64,000 bases of DNA from Fragilaria crotonensis (GCA_022925895.1 JAKSYS010000176.1:1-64000), one strand, 5' to 3'; positions 45,056 to 57,100 are shown, counted from the stretch's first letter. Notes: generated from the sequence alone by a model not told the origin. A program made the numbers and translations.

Positions 45056-48000
45056 GTCGCTCTTTGCCGCCAAAAGTGTCTTTGGTTGTGTCCGGTCTTT
45101 CGATGCTTGAACTGGGCTGTTTGAGATGGCGATGGGGATTGCGCTGGTTATTGGAGTTGTGGTTTGTGGATCTGGTCTCCATTTGCGCGTGGCATTGTTG
45201 TATCTGGTTAGTGCGTCGCATTCGACCATAAATCTGGCTGGTCGATGTACGATCGTGAACATAAATCTCAGCAGTCGTTGTCGCATCCGTTGGTGTGTGT
45301 GCGTGGGTATGTCCTCCCCATCGAAAAATTGTCGCAGCCCATTGCAGTCTGTCATCCATGTGAATTCTTTGCCGAATAGGTGTCGTTTATACTTTTCGAT
45401 TGCCCATACGCCTGTCGCTGCCTCGCCTGTGTATGAATGCATCGCACTTTCGTTTTCGTTGCATTTGCGCGAGCTAAATGCGATTGGTCTTAGCCGAAGA
45501 CGGTGCATGTGTTTATCGAAGCTGCACTGTCTGCCTTGTGTTGCTTCTTGTGTCTCGTGTTGCTTTGCTACTTCGTCGTTTGGGTCCGCCTGAAGTAGTA
45601 CCGCTGCCATGCCCAGTCTACACCAGTCCGTTTTCAGGTAGAATCTTCTCGTGTAGTCTGGTCTTGCTAACGTGGGTCGTGTCATCAGTTCATCCAGGAG
45701 TTCGTTGAGTAGTTCTGTGTCTACGTGAGTCCATTCCGTTGCCAGTGATATTTCGTTCTCGGTCGGTCTCGTGCCTTTAAGCTTTTTTATGTGCTGTCTC
45801 CATCTTCCTATTCGTAGCTCGTAGTTGGCTATCCAGTCTTGATAGAATCCGATGAGACCTATTACTTGTCGCAAGTCCGTCAGCGTGTTTGGTATCTGGT
45901 TTTTCAGATCCTCGAGTGCCTGCATTTTGGATCGCGCTGGGCGATTACCATCGGCTTCGACGTCCATGCCCACGAATTCTGCACTTTGTGGGAAGAATCG
46001 ACACTTCTTCAGTTTAACTGTTACTTGATGTCGTTGCAGCACCTGTAGGACAATCTCGAAGTATTTTATTAGTGGTTTCGCGTCTTCTGAATGTAGCATG
46101 ATGTCATCTACGATGACTTCAGCATCGGTCCACGGTCTTTCGCCTTTTAATGTCACTTCTATGTCGTCGCGTATGCCTAATTCCGTCGCTTGCTGGTTCC
46201 ACTGACGTTTCAATGTGTCCACCAGGCAACAGAATGTGCCGTGTGCATTGAGGCATCCCATCGGCATGACAGTCCACCGTTTCTGTCCGCCAGGCACAAA
46301 GAATGCCGTTTTGTCACGTGACGTTTCGTGTAGCAAGACCTGCCAGAATCCGCTTTCGAAGTCCATGGTGATGAAGTGTTTAGATCTTCCGATGTCTCTT
46401 GCTGCATCATCGCACCTGCGTGACGGGTATATGAATGGTCTCGTGATGGCATTTAGTTTTCGGTACGATACGGTTAATCTCCATATGTACTCGGACCAGT
46501 GGACGTGGTTTTGATTTGGTTTTGCTGCTAAGACCACTTGGGCTCCCCAGGGGCTGCGTGCGTCCTCTATTAGTCCGTTTTCCTCTAAGCCTCGTGCCAG
46601 TTGGGTGATGACTCTTGCTTCGTGTGGTCCATACCGTGGTACTGGGCAGCATACTGGCTGGGCGTTGCCTGTGTCGATGTGGCATACGAATCCCCGGATG
46701 TGCTGTTTGAGTCCTTCGGGTGCGAAGACGTCCCAGTATTGTTTTATCAGTTCGAGGATTGGTGGTCGTAATTCCTCTGGGCAGTCTTCCCATTGCAGGG
46801 ACTTTCGGATTGTTTCTGCGTGTTTCTCGTCGTTGTATTGAATTATTGAGGTTGGATCTCGCTCGGTCACTTCCTGTTTTGTTTTAGATACCGCTATTCC
46901 GCCATTTCGGTACAACACTTCTAATGTGTCGTCGTCATCCGGCAAATATTCTGGTTCTTCATACTGGGAAGTCGGTTTTGGCCTATATGGTCTCTTTTCT
47001 GTTATGACTGGTTTGCTTCCGTCATCCATGCGTTGTTTCGCCGATTCTACTTCTTCCTTTGTGGCCGCGGATGCTGCCATTACCTAATATGTAATTCATT
47101 GGTGGTGGTGTTCATTCCGTAAGTGATGTCGTTTGTCGTGATTTTTGTTTTGTTTTCTGTTTTTTCTTTGCTCATGTAATTCTCTTCGTGTTGTGTCTTT
47201 GTGTCCGCGTGTTCGCGGGTGTTGTGTCATTCGCTGGGTGCCGCTGCGTAGACCGCTGTTGTTTCTGCCCTGAATCGGTCTTGTGGTGTGGGGGGTGTTC
47301 GCCTTGTTGGTGTCTCATATTGGATGCGAAGCGTCGTGTTCCAAATGGTCAGGTGGATGTTTGGTTCCGCGTCGTCGTAGCTCCACAATGCTTTAGTCTT
47401 CCTGAGGAAGTTGATGGACACAATTGCTGTCGCCGCCGCGTGTTCGCTTAGCCCGAATGTTAGATTGCATGCGATTCCGTTGTATCTGAATGGTGTCCTG
47501 TACTCGATGATGTGTGTGAGTTTCAGTGTGGTGGCGGAGACTTCGACGCCTCCGATGGTCACATCTTTTTCCCCGTATGCCTGCATTGGTTTGAATGATG
47601 CGACTAGTTCTGGGAAGGTCTCTGCCATGGCTTTGTGGAATTCCAAATGGCCGATGTTGACTCCTGCGCATGAGTCGAGGGCGATTGTGAGTTTTCCTCT
47701 TCCATGGGTTGTCCCGATGGGAAATTGGCAGTGAGGTAATGTCGGCGAGATTTCGAGTGGGAGCGCATTTATGACTGTTGCCTGGAACACCCTTGCGATG
47801 AAGTGGTAGGTATCATGTCCCTTGTCCTGATTTCTGCTCCTGGTTGCGGGTCCATAATAGTCCACGGTGTCCTCCGTTTCGTCAATGTTGTTTGCAGTGT
47901 TGGTCGTTTCGCTCAATTTGCGCGTCCATTCTCGGTTGAGGTTCTTTCTGTGTCGTGCTGAGACGTCCGTGGCCATTAGTGCTACTGCATCTGCCGCACG

Positions 48001-49758
48001 TTCTGCATCCTTCTTGGAGATGAAGCCGAGGTCGCGCCAGTCTCTCATTGCTTCGGCCTTCGATAGGAGTGCTTGACCTTCGCGTTTGCGTGTTCCTGTG
48101 ATCGTTGGGTCGCGCTTCCGGTTTTCCCACTCTTCCCTCATTTGTTTCATTCGCCTGAACGCGGTCTTGCGCACGTCGGGGTCGTATTTGTTGGGGCAGT
48201 CACGGAAGCTGTGGAATCTGTTGACGTGGTGCGTTGTATGTCCTGTGCATCCCCAGCATTCGATAGGTCGTTCGGTGCCGCTTGCGTTTCGTAGTGCGCT
48301 TTCCGCTGGGCTGAGGAAAACAACTGGTGGATGCCAGTGTTTTTCCGCACGTCTCCATTAGGATGACTTGCTCCATTAACGGGTCGAATTCCGTGTCTGT
48401 GAATTCCAATGTTGCGGGCTGATGGGTCGCTCCGTCCATTGTGTTGTCACTATACTTCTCGTTGCTTTGATCTTCACTGTATGCCATGAACGCGCGTGCC
48501 GAGGGTTTCTGTTGGTATGGTCCGCGATTGGCATTTGGGTTGTGTGATCTGTTGATGGGTACTGGGTTGAGAGTGTTTTTAATTAGCTGAATTTGCGTTT
48601 CGATATCGCGTTCCTCTTCCATCGCCAAGTCGCGGGAGTCTTTGCAGCTGCATCAATTGTTCTTGGTTGGAGCTTGGTGGTGGGTGATGGTAACGTCGTC
48701 TGTTTAATTTGCCCTGCATATGAGATGTGAGCGAATTAAAGAACGTTGTAGGTAGGTTGACTGGGTAATCTACTTCGGCGTTGAGTTGGTGCACGATTGC
48801 AGTGAATCTGGCATAGTGTTCGGCAATTGTGGCAGCTGTGGTTTGCCCTTTTTCGTTTGTTCCCTTTTGTTGGCATTGGATCAGTCGTGTTACCGGCGTT
48901 TCGATGATTCCTTCGCCTACGAAAGCTGGTCGCATGAGCCTTGCAACCAGTTCGTACTTGGTGTGTTGCTTAATCTCCTCGATCCAGGTGTTAAACTTGT
49001 CTTGGCTGAATTGCTCGCGTTCGAGCATGCCAAATTGGGTATCGCCTTGCAGGTACTTGCTTACGGTGATGAGCTGTTTGATGTCTCGAATTGTTTCAGC
49101 GTGATTGCTTCGTGTAGCATTCCGGCGGGTCCTTGTGGGAGTCGGAAGAGCACGATCTTCGTGTCCGCTCCGGGAACAGGTTGTGTCGGCTGCCCTGGGA
49201 TTGTGTACCTGCGCCTTGGGTCGATGGTCATTTCTGTTATGACGTATCGGGCCGTGGCTCAGAAGTTGGCTTCGTTGGCTCCCGGTTGTGGTATGTTGAT
49301 GGCGCGGTGTGCCGCACTTTGTACATGTAGAAATGTGTACTCGAATAGGGCGCTGTCGTAGTTGTTGAAGTCCTCAATTGCCAGAGTGGCACTGGTTAGG
49401 ATTAGTGCTTGGTTAAAGTGGTTGACTAGGCAATCGGTCTTGTTTTTCCATTTGCCATTTCCAGACCTGATCGATTCTATGGCGTGCTCTAGTACCATGG
49501 ATCTGACGTCTTGTGGGTCTGTGGTTCGGGGGCATGGTGCGAGCATGTATGTCGCCCCACTCCATGTCTTTTCTTGCAAGTTGAGCCCGCCGTCCGCCTT
49601 TAAGGTTCGTGTATTCGCGTACGGGGGTCGCCCGCCGGCTCGGCCATGGTGCCAAGGGTCATTCTGGTGGTCGAATTGGCGTGGCATGGCCGCAAATGCG
49701 TGTGTCGGGTTCGCGTTTCCCGTGATAGAGTCGGGGTTGGTACCGGGCAGGTTTCCAT

Positions 49759-49934
49759 ATAACGAGTGGTCGTTACCTATAAGGTAGGCTCGTCGTAGAT
49801 CGTCCGACATGGTCGGCTTGCTCCTATCGTGACTGGATGATTGTTGTGAGGTTGGGATCGATTCAGTGCCTTGGGAGGCTACGTCATCGGTCCACGGGTG
49901 ACGGACAGTTATCTACATATCGTCTCACGTTACA
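49759..49934 (-). repeat. Gypsy LTR (5' LTR of the element)
   Basis: This is the identical partner of 40635-40810. Its outer edge is 68 bp before the PsbP-family start codon, and its reading direction is away from that gene. Confidence 0.95.
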
Positions 49935-50002
49935 ACTGTATTGAATTGGGCCTTCTTCCAGTAGCTACGAGATCCTCACATACCTTTACTGTCAGCAAAA
50001 TC

Positions 50003-50872
50003 ATGATGGTCTACTTCGTTTTGTTTCTGTTTGTGGCCGTATTGGCTGTCCGCAGTGATGCCTTTTCTATGCAAATGTCGACAGCTGACTGTCGACGTGC
50101 CTTCCTTGCTAAGGTGGCTGCTACAACCGCCGCGGTGACAGCAGGAGTTGTTGTCCCTTCCCCAGCTTTGGCTGTTGGTGGAAAGAACAAAGTCAACACC
50201 AAGCTTCTGAGCTTCGGTCTTCCTCCGGCCGTCATTCCCGAGGGGCTAACTCCGTTGTGCCATATCTACGGAAAGGGAAGAATCGATTCCCAATTTTGGT
50301 TACTTTCTCGCACCCTGTTGACTGGGTAGTTACGTATCCAAACAACGACGTCAACGGAGAGGATGGAACTGTCCAGGCTGGAGAATACGGAAAAGGAGAT
50401 AGCGCGACCTTCTTTGTCTACGAGGACGCTGGGAACGTCAAGGTAAGGTGCTTGATGAGTCCAGACCTCCTGGCTACAAATGAATATATTTTCTAACCTG
50501 TTTTCATAAAAGAATCTTGCGAGCCAGCCAAAGGAATTCTTCGAAAAGGCACTCATTAAGGCAATTTCTCAGAAAGGAGACAACATGTACCAGAACTTCA
50601 AGATCACAAATATGGCACCACAAAAAGGCGAGTATCGTGACCAGGAATATGTTGTCGTTGACTTCAAATATGAGCTCTTGACTGGTGCTGGATTCGAAGT
50701 GGATCGTAGAGGCATCGCATCCGTCACGAGCGAGGGCAACGCTGTGGAAGTGATGTGGGCTGCCACCACCCGCCAGAGATACAAGAAGTTGGAGCCTACC
50801 CTGCGTAGCATTGCTGGCAGCTTCCGTTGCTACACTGACGGTTTGAACTTTTCGGAAGAGTTGGTGGCATGA
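50003..50872 (+). CDS. PsbP-family thylakoid lumen protein (2 exons)
   Basis: The start at 50003 gives an ER signal peptide (MMVYFVLFLFVAVLAVRSDA, cleaved before Phe in SDA-FSM, the diatom plastid signature), then a short transit region. A twin-arginine lumen signal follows (DCRRAFLAKVAATTAAVTAG ... PSPALA). The mature part has the PsbP features HPVDWVVTYPNNDVNGEDGTV, SATFFVYEDAGNVK, PKEFFEKALIKAISQKG, a YELLTGAGFEVDRRGIASV block and YKKLEPTLRSIAGSF. Exon 1 ends at 50442; the intron 50443-50512 (70 bp, GTAAGG...AAAAG) joins in phase 0; the stop is at 50872, for about 266 residues. One base is missing near 50272-50280 (a GGGAAG run) for the frame to stay open. PsbP proteins assist the oxygen-evolving complex or photosystem assembly; which paralogue this is I cannot say. 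The gypsy 5' LTR ends 68 bp before the ATG. Confidence 0.88.
50513..50872 (+). other. Exon 2 of the PsbP-family gene
   Basis: It starts NLASQPKEFFEKALIKAIS after an AAAAG acceptor and ends in a conserved PsbP C-terminus (SIAGSFRCYTDGLNFSEELV). An aataaata sequence about 75 bases after the stop may serve as the polyadenylation signal. Confidence 0.85.
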
Positions 50873-51071
50873 AATTCGTCATAGATCGTCTATGGTTAGG
50901 CTGCAAGGTCGCAATCGAAATCTGCAGCTAGAGGTGCTCACAGTTGACGAATAAATATAAACTGTAATATACTTCATTACTCCAATGTGGCAGTGTTCAG
51001 CCGGTGGAAACACTGTAGACATTGCAACTAACAAGAAACAAATGCACTCAAGTCCATAGCTCAGTTTTCCC

Positions 51072-52056
51072 TCACTCCGTTTTCGTTTTGGGAGCTGTTT
51101 CTCGCTTAAACGGCTTCAAGATATCGATCTCAAAGGCTTGAAGAAGTCCAAAGAGGACGAAACCGAGTGCAACAAGGAAGTGAACCTTTTCGGGGGCGTC
51201 CTTGATGCCATTGCTGAGAGACGTCTTGAGGAATACATGTATAAAGGTTGCTGCAGCCAGTGCCGATACCATGTTAGGAGCGAGACCATCCTTGATCGGA
51301 TCAAGCCCCTTGTTAAGTGGGAGAAATGCCCCACCACATCCAGCAATGGTTCCGCAGAAGATTGGTCCAAAGATCGCGATTGAGAAGTCACTGGGTGGGA
51401 TCGCGTAGCCTGCTGCTTTGGTAAGCTTGAAGACTACACTTGCACGTTGGGTTTCGTACAGAAACACGATCAAACCGTGAAACAGCGGAGATAGGTGCAA
51501 AATTTCTCGGAGGACAGGGAAAGTGTTGTGGAGTAAGAAGGACACAAAGATGGCCACCGGGTAAGCATCCGTAGAAAGAGGGACTGGTATGGAGTTAATG
51601 AAAATGGGAACCAAGATGCCTCCACCAGTGCAAGCGAGAATCATGGAAATAAATTTGTACGACAGAGAGGCCGATTTATCGACCTTGCTGAATACTTTGG
51701 CTCCATGAAGAAAAGTGTATCCTTTAGGAGTTGGAGTGCAGGGTGTGGGTGAGGGTGAGGGACAGGGATGATTGACTTGACTCTTTCCGACCGGGGTTCT
51801 GAGTTGTCTTACCAAGCATGCACATATACTTAATCTCATTTGTGTGCATGATCATGAACTGAGCGAGATCATTGGCAATCAACCAGCCACTGCTATCAGG
51901 AGCGGGGGCTTCAGGCTCTGGACTACGGCGTTGTCTCATCGCGACGGGATTGTCTTGAATTTCAATGAGGGCAGCTCTCACGACGTCGTATTGTACCGGT
52001 ACGAGTACTTGTACCAGGTAATTGTTGCAGTCAACGAAGGGTGACACTTCTTGCAC
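51072..52056 (-). CDS. TRIC-type intracellular cation channel-like protein (2 exons)
   Basis: Exon 1 (52056-51813) encodes MQEVSPFVDCNNYLVQVLVP and a region ending IMHTNEIKYMCMLG. The intron 51812-51722 (91 bp, GTAAGA...TAAAG) joins in phase 1, and exon 2 runs to the stop at 51072, for about 297 residues. Exon 2 has the TRIC pattern: a glycine triplet in a membrane helix (MILACTGGGILVPIFI), a second matching half (FCGTIAGCGGAFLPLNKGLD) and several other hydrophobic helices, with a Lys-rich tail (KPFKRETAPKTKTE) that could be an ER-retention-like end. TRIC proteins are trimeric monovalent cation channels of the ER/SR that balance calcium release; that role is inferred here from the family. The gene is tail-to-tail with the PsbP-family gene, 199 bp apart. 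Confidence 0.85.
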
Positions 52057-52434
52057 CTTCGTAATAATGACGTACGTACTCGTACTCGCGGATCAGGTAC
52101 TACGTACTATACATACTACAACGGTGTACTAGTACTACTTGTACCGGTAGGCGAGACGGACGCGGGGTACTTCTACTACGGTAGTACTACCGGTAGAGTT
52201 ACCAGTGTAGTATAGTACTGTACATTGTACATGTATTTGGGAACGATACACTACACACTATCTCATACACACTACCTGGTACACACTACTGTACATGCAT
52301 TCCATGTCGCGCCCGGAGTTCAACTTGTTGTACCTGTAACTCGGTACTACAGTACCAGGTACGACCAGGTCACAGTCTCACTGATGCATCTGCCAGCTGC
52401 CAGATCATTTTGAAGCGATTATATAAAGTGAATA
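52057..52434. other. GTAC-rich intergenic tract
   Basis: This tract is dense in gtac, tactac and gtaccggtac-type motifs, many self-complementary (gtactacttgtaccggtag, tgtacattgtacatg). No gene is seen. It forms the upstream region of the TRIC-like gene and ends at the hAT-type MITE target duplication. Confidence 0.6.
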
Positions 52435-52442
52435 GTCATGAG

Positions 52443-53126
52443 CAGGCCACTTTAATAGTGGCGGACGCCACTATTACCACTATTAAGCTAATAGTGGCGC
52501 TGTCAGAAAGTTAATAGTGGCTAATAGTGGTCACGTGCCAGTGTACGCCAGAAACACTACTACAGTTGGAGCCACAGGCCACAGGTACAAGTAGTAGTCT
52601 AGTACAGTAGGAATACGCTGGATTGAAGCATTGTAAACTGCTTGGAATGTAGTAGAATGCAGAATGCCATCCACCAAAAGAAAGTTTTTAAGACCAGTTC
52701 AGCAATCATTCTTCACTTTACTTCAGAGAAGTCACTCTCAACAATTGATGTCCCTGGAAACAATGCAGTGGCTGAGAAGCCTCCACTCAAAGTCTTCACA
52801 TCATGACTGAAATGTAAACAGAATTGATGTGAAACTGAAACTACTGACTGTGCTGTCTGTGCATCCACTTGCTCACATACTGTGAGGCCATATGCAATGG
52901 CATGGCCTTCATTGAACAGTGTCTTCTGCTCTTGTTTGGAGTCATGATCAATGAAGTGTGTACTATGTACTAGTACTGTACTAGTAAAGTTAAGGCGTGC
53001 AAATGCACCATAGGATGGATTCTACGTAAAAAAACTCGTTAATAGTGGCGCCACCAGAAAGGTTTATAGTGGCTACTCTAGAGTAGAGTGGTTTTTCCCA
53101 GAAAATGCCACTATTAAAGTGGCCTG
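52443..53126. mobile_element. Non-autonomous hAT-type MITE with 8-bp target duplication
   Basis: The element is 684 bp with perfect terminal inverted repeats beginning caggccactttaatagtggc (20 bp), flanked by gtcatgag at 52435-52442 and 53127-53134. The 8-bp duplication and CAG-starting ends are typical of the hAT superfamily. Several copies of taatagtggc lie near both ends, as expected of subterminal transposase-binding repeats. The interior codes for nothing recognisable. Confidence 0.9.
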
Positions 53127-53134
53127 GTCATGAG

Positions 53135-54199
53135 TGATGATTGATGATTGATGATTGATGATATATGAAGTGATGGTCTACGACCGGTAGTAGACTAGTA
53201 GTAGTATGAATTTGCTCTATTTGTGTCGGATGTCGGGTCTGCCATGGCGTCGATTGCAGGTTTCCAACAGTGTTGTGCCGCTTCTTGAATCTGTGCTGTC
53301 ACTGGGAACTCGACCGGCTGTATTGTACTTGCCTGTTCTGTCGCAACGTCGGCCTCTGGTGAGAATGGCATAGCATGCAAAAAAAATAGAATTCGCGTCA
53401 CATAGAAATTGTCTCTATCCTGACAGTTGCTCCATCGTTGTCAGTCACATCATCTTCGCGTATCCAAGCAGCGAGTCCAATACATCCTCAACCAGATCCT
53501 CAGTATGCATTGTTTCTTGTTCCGCCCCTAAAGGCCTCGCTCGTGTTAACGACTTGTCGTTCGGTTGGTCGGGGGTGTGCCTTTGTACCCTCGCAATGTG
53601 GTTTGGAGTTTGATGCACTTGTCCACATGCATTCCCTGCAGCAGATGCCCTCGCAGCATGGGAGATCTCTTGATTGAGTGTACTCTTGGTTTAGGAGCGA
53701 GGAAGTCTGCTGTTGTCTTCACACCGTGTCACCGCGAACGTGGAATTGAAACACAAGTATTATTATTTGCTTAATAATGTAGCATTTGGTGGACTCAGGC
53801 ACCGCATCTGATACAGTGAGTCGATACACGCAGTTTACGGTGCTCAAACAAGAGTGACAAAAACCATCAATGATAACAAAAGGGCACACGTCTGAGTCGA
53901 TGTGGCACTCTACATGACCTAAATGCTAAGTCTTACTATCGGCCTTAGTTGGATTCTAAATTGCATTAAGACAACACAACAGTATACCTTCGTAGTTAAG
54001 ACGAAGCTCATCGCTGACGGTTGAAAAGCTCGACCAGCAATCGATACAACGGATTTCGAACGTCTGTTACTCATCACGGAGAGAAATGAAGGTGTGACAG
54101 AATCGTTTTGCGATGAGGCTACAGTGACTGATGCAGAGTGCAAACAAATGGAGTCAGCAATTAAAGCAGGTCATGTTTCCGTTCCGCGGTCACTTGGTG
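53135..54199. other. Intergenic region with weak minus-strand exon candidates
   Basis: It starts with (tgatgat)n just beyond the MITE. On the minus strand there are coding-like pieces: 54143-53990 (MHSASVTVASSQNDSVTPSF, ending before GTATAC), a Cys/His-bearing piece near 53900-53710 (CHIDSDVCPFVIIDGFCHSC) and a terminal piece at 53401-53195 (FSPEADVATEQASTIQPVEF). They could form one small gene downstream of PWP2, but I cannot connect them with confidence and recognise no family. Confidence 0.25.
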
Positions 54200-57100
54200 T
54201 TAGGTTGCGCTGCTCAGTAGAGTTGCTTGATCCTCGATAAAAGACAGGATGTACTTGTTACTATCGCACAGGGGACGAAGGTCATCCTGTCGAGTTTGAA
54301 TAACTTTGTACATTGACCTGAGAGCTCGCATGAAGGCAGCTCTGTCTTTCTCAACAGTTGTGCCGTGAATTTGCAGAAGGTGTAAGCACCAATTCACATA
54401 GAATTCGACATGAGGAGAGTTTTCCATGCCTTTCGAGATGAACTGAAGAAGGCGCTCGAGGTTCTCCACCCCGAATGAGCGGATAACTTGAGGAATGGAC
54501 GGCGGTGGCGTGTGCTCGATCACCTTCTTCACAAGTTCAAACTCGTTGAGATACACAGCCATCCTCAAAGCGACACCGTAATCGCCTAGACTTAGTTTCG
54601 CTTCAACTGCCGCTGGCGTGACCACCTCAGTAAGGAAAATGGGGTCGAAGACCATGTCGTCGTCGAGAGAGTAGACGTGTAAACCTTCACCTGAGACAGC
54701 CGCCCATTCTCGCCCTGTAGAGGAGAAAGAAACTTGTGAAGTCAACACCTCCACTCGACTCTTTCTCGATCCATCGTCACCACGTTTAGCCCCAGGAATA
54801 CTCACGGAATTATAGTTAGATTCATCTCCTGATTCCGCATCGTCATCGACAGGTTCTCCCTCAGAAAGTAATTTGGAATTTAACTGCAAAAAAATGGAGA
54901 AGACTTTTGAGTCAATGTTGGGTCGAAAGGGACGGCGGTCAACAATGGCGTGGTGCTCAGACATCCAAGGAAGTTAAAAAGCTCCAATGGGGCGAACCCG
55001 TCAGATTGTTCTGCGAAACGTTTATGGGAATTCATCATCATCGCACGGAAGTCTCTTCTCATGGATGCACACTCACCTCGTCGAGAACTCCGTCCAAACT
55101 TCGGTTGAAGGTCACTTGGAACTTCTTGATTAGAATCTGCTCTGAAACGTGGTAGATACACACATACTTCGAATTACCTCCGGCAAGAACGCAGGAACCA
55201 TCTGCAGAGTAGCATATTGATGTAAAGTACCGAGAAGCGGCGTTGTTATCCGACGTCATCCGATCATTGAGTTTTCGGCCTCCAGCAATGTCTCTCCTTC
55301 CATCTATTTCATACTTGAGTTTACCATCTTCTACATTCCAAAAGCTTAAGAGACCTCCAATTGTCCCGGTGCACACTTCCTTTCCATCAAATCGGATGGC
55401 GAGGCACACAACATCAGAGGTGTGCTGGAAACTCTCGGTTGGAACGTTTGTTTTGTAGACGTCCCACAACTTGATAGTGCCATCCCACGATGCAGAGGCC
55501 AAAATGCCACCGGAGCTTTGGAAAGTAAGGTCAACAATCGGCCCTTGGTGACCGGTCAGGACATCCAGTAGTTTCGCAGTCTGAAGGTTCCAAAGGTAAA
55601 TGTTGAAGGGATCAGCTGATCCAGCTGCCACAAGCTCGCCACTTCTGTCAACTGCAAGACTGAGAAACTGAACAGGAGTGGGAGTGGTCAGGGTCTTGAA
55701 GGTTCGATACCTGTGCAAGTCATGCGCTCGCACTGTCCCGTCCAGACTGGCGCTCACAACGACGCTCGAATTTGCAAATGCGACTGCAGTCACTGGAGCT
55801 GTGTGCGTTTTCTCCATGGTAACATAGCAAAATCCACTCGTTGCATTCCAGAGCTTGAGCTTCCCGTCTTCACCCCCCGTGCAAATGACGACTCCATCCG
55901 GTGAGTATGCCATAGCCCGCATGCCATATGAGTGTCCACGTTGCTTCAGCACATATGTTTCCGATCTCCACTCCCATACCAACAGCTGTTGCGATTGCGG
56001 ACATCCAAGCGCCAGCCAATCTCCCGAGTTATTCAGTACGCAAGACCTGATGAGCATATTGGATCCTACGGAAAGAGTATGAATATTGGATACAGAGGGG
56101 AGCTCGTACAATCCGAAGAGACCAGTAGAGAATCCAACGACAAGAATCTGCGATCGTTCGCAAAAAGCAGTGGAGGTCACCTTCGCCCCTTCTTGATGAA
56201 AGTAGTGACGCGTCTTGAGTCTCCAACCGGCTCTGGCAAGTTCTTGCGACTGTGCTACTGACAACTGGGACTCAAGAAATCCCAAATCTTTCGATTGTCC
56301 GCCAGAGAAAAATCGACTGCATCATCAACCTTCACTTCAAAATCACTCCCATCTTCCATACCCTGCACTTCCTCTTGGTTGAGAATACACTCCCAATGAA
56401 CGAGGGCGCCGTCTTCGCTGATGCTGTAACAACCGTCGATAACTCTTCGAGTCCCTTCGATCCTGTGAGAAAAATAGGTGCCCACGATGGAACTCTTGTG
56501 TCCACTCAATGTAACAGGCTGGTAGTTTCTTGTGGTATTGACGGTCCATATTCGGACTGTAGCGTCTCGACTTCCAGCGAGGAGAACAGATGAATCTGAA
56601 CTCCAGTGGACGAACACCACGTCGTCCGACTGGCCGGTGAAAACTCGATGGAGTATCAAGGGGCTGAATTCTCTTCGCAAGTGAGTTGGAGTAAACCAGA
56701 CTTGTACATGCTTGCCTTGTGTTACCGCCAGATAGCGGCCGTCTGGACTGAAGCAGACCTGACGCACCTTTTTCTTGAATTTCATTCGATGCAGAACGAT
56801 TCCTCGGTGAAAGTTCACAAGCATCGCAAAGTTCTGGCTGTCAATAATGAGAAGCATGGCATCATCAGGAGATAAAGCAAAGCAACGAATGTGGGATCGA
56901 GCTTCAATTGGTAGTGTTCGAACAGTATGAGTTCGCAGATCCAGTACCTGAACTCTGTTGGAAACCGCGGAAATCAGAGTGTTGCCGTCTGAAGTGTAAA
57001 CTAGGTTCGACCCGTTTCCTTTTCCTCCTTGGCTTGATGCAGATGAGGGATGGCCATAGTAAGCTCCGCAAAGCCTTTGAAGCTTGTAATTGAACTTCAT
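54200..57100 (-). CDS. PWP2: Periodic tryptophan protein 2 / UTP1, U3 snoRNP (SSU processome) WD40 protein
   Basis: The start at 57100 gives MKFNYKLQRLCGAYYGHPSS, the conserved PWP2 opening. Exon 1 (57100-55077) encodes two tandem WD40 propellers; clear repeats include AGSRDATVRIWTV, CTGGEDGKLKLWNATSG and LASASWDGTIKLWDV. The intron 55076-54884 (193 bp, GTGAGT...TTTGCAG) joins in phase 0. Exon 2 (54883-54200) holds an acidic linker and a C-terminal Utp12 domain (LGDYGVALRMAVYLNEFELV ... YVNWCLHLLQIHG). Total is about 905 residues, the usual size. The protein is part of the UTP-B complex needed for 18S rRNA maturation in the nucleolus. The frame changes once near 56270 (RKIWDF to LESQLSVAQ), which one extra T in a T-run would explain; a base-call error is likelier than a dead gene. 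Confidence 0.93.

Larger units (their letters stand above)
40635..49934 (-). mobile_element. Ty3/gypsy retrotransposon with DNMT-like insert, very young
   Basis: The element is 9,300 bp, flanked by actgt (40630-40634 and 49935-49939), with 176-bp LTRs that are identical by eye. On the minus strand there is gag (about 49810-48200, starting inside the 5' LTR, with a CWGCTGHTTHH zinc-finger-like motif near its end), an aspartic protease region (48174-47227, TIALDSCAGVN) and a long pol ORF (47080-43556). That ORF has RT (FITMDFESGFWQVLLHETSR ... VIVDDIML), RNase H (RFYLKTDWCRLGMAAVLLQ), a DNA-methyltransferase-like block and the start of integrase (AGHTGYQKTFWKIAARYYW). The integrase core and an Asp/Asn-rich C-terminal region follow (43392-41500). 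RT before integrase defines Ty3/gypsy. A purine tract abuts the 3' LTR, and TGG lies one base inside the 5' LTR as expected of a primer site. There are a handful of breaks outside the long pol ORF; otherwise it looks whole. Confidence 0.92.
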
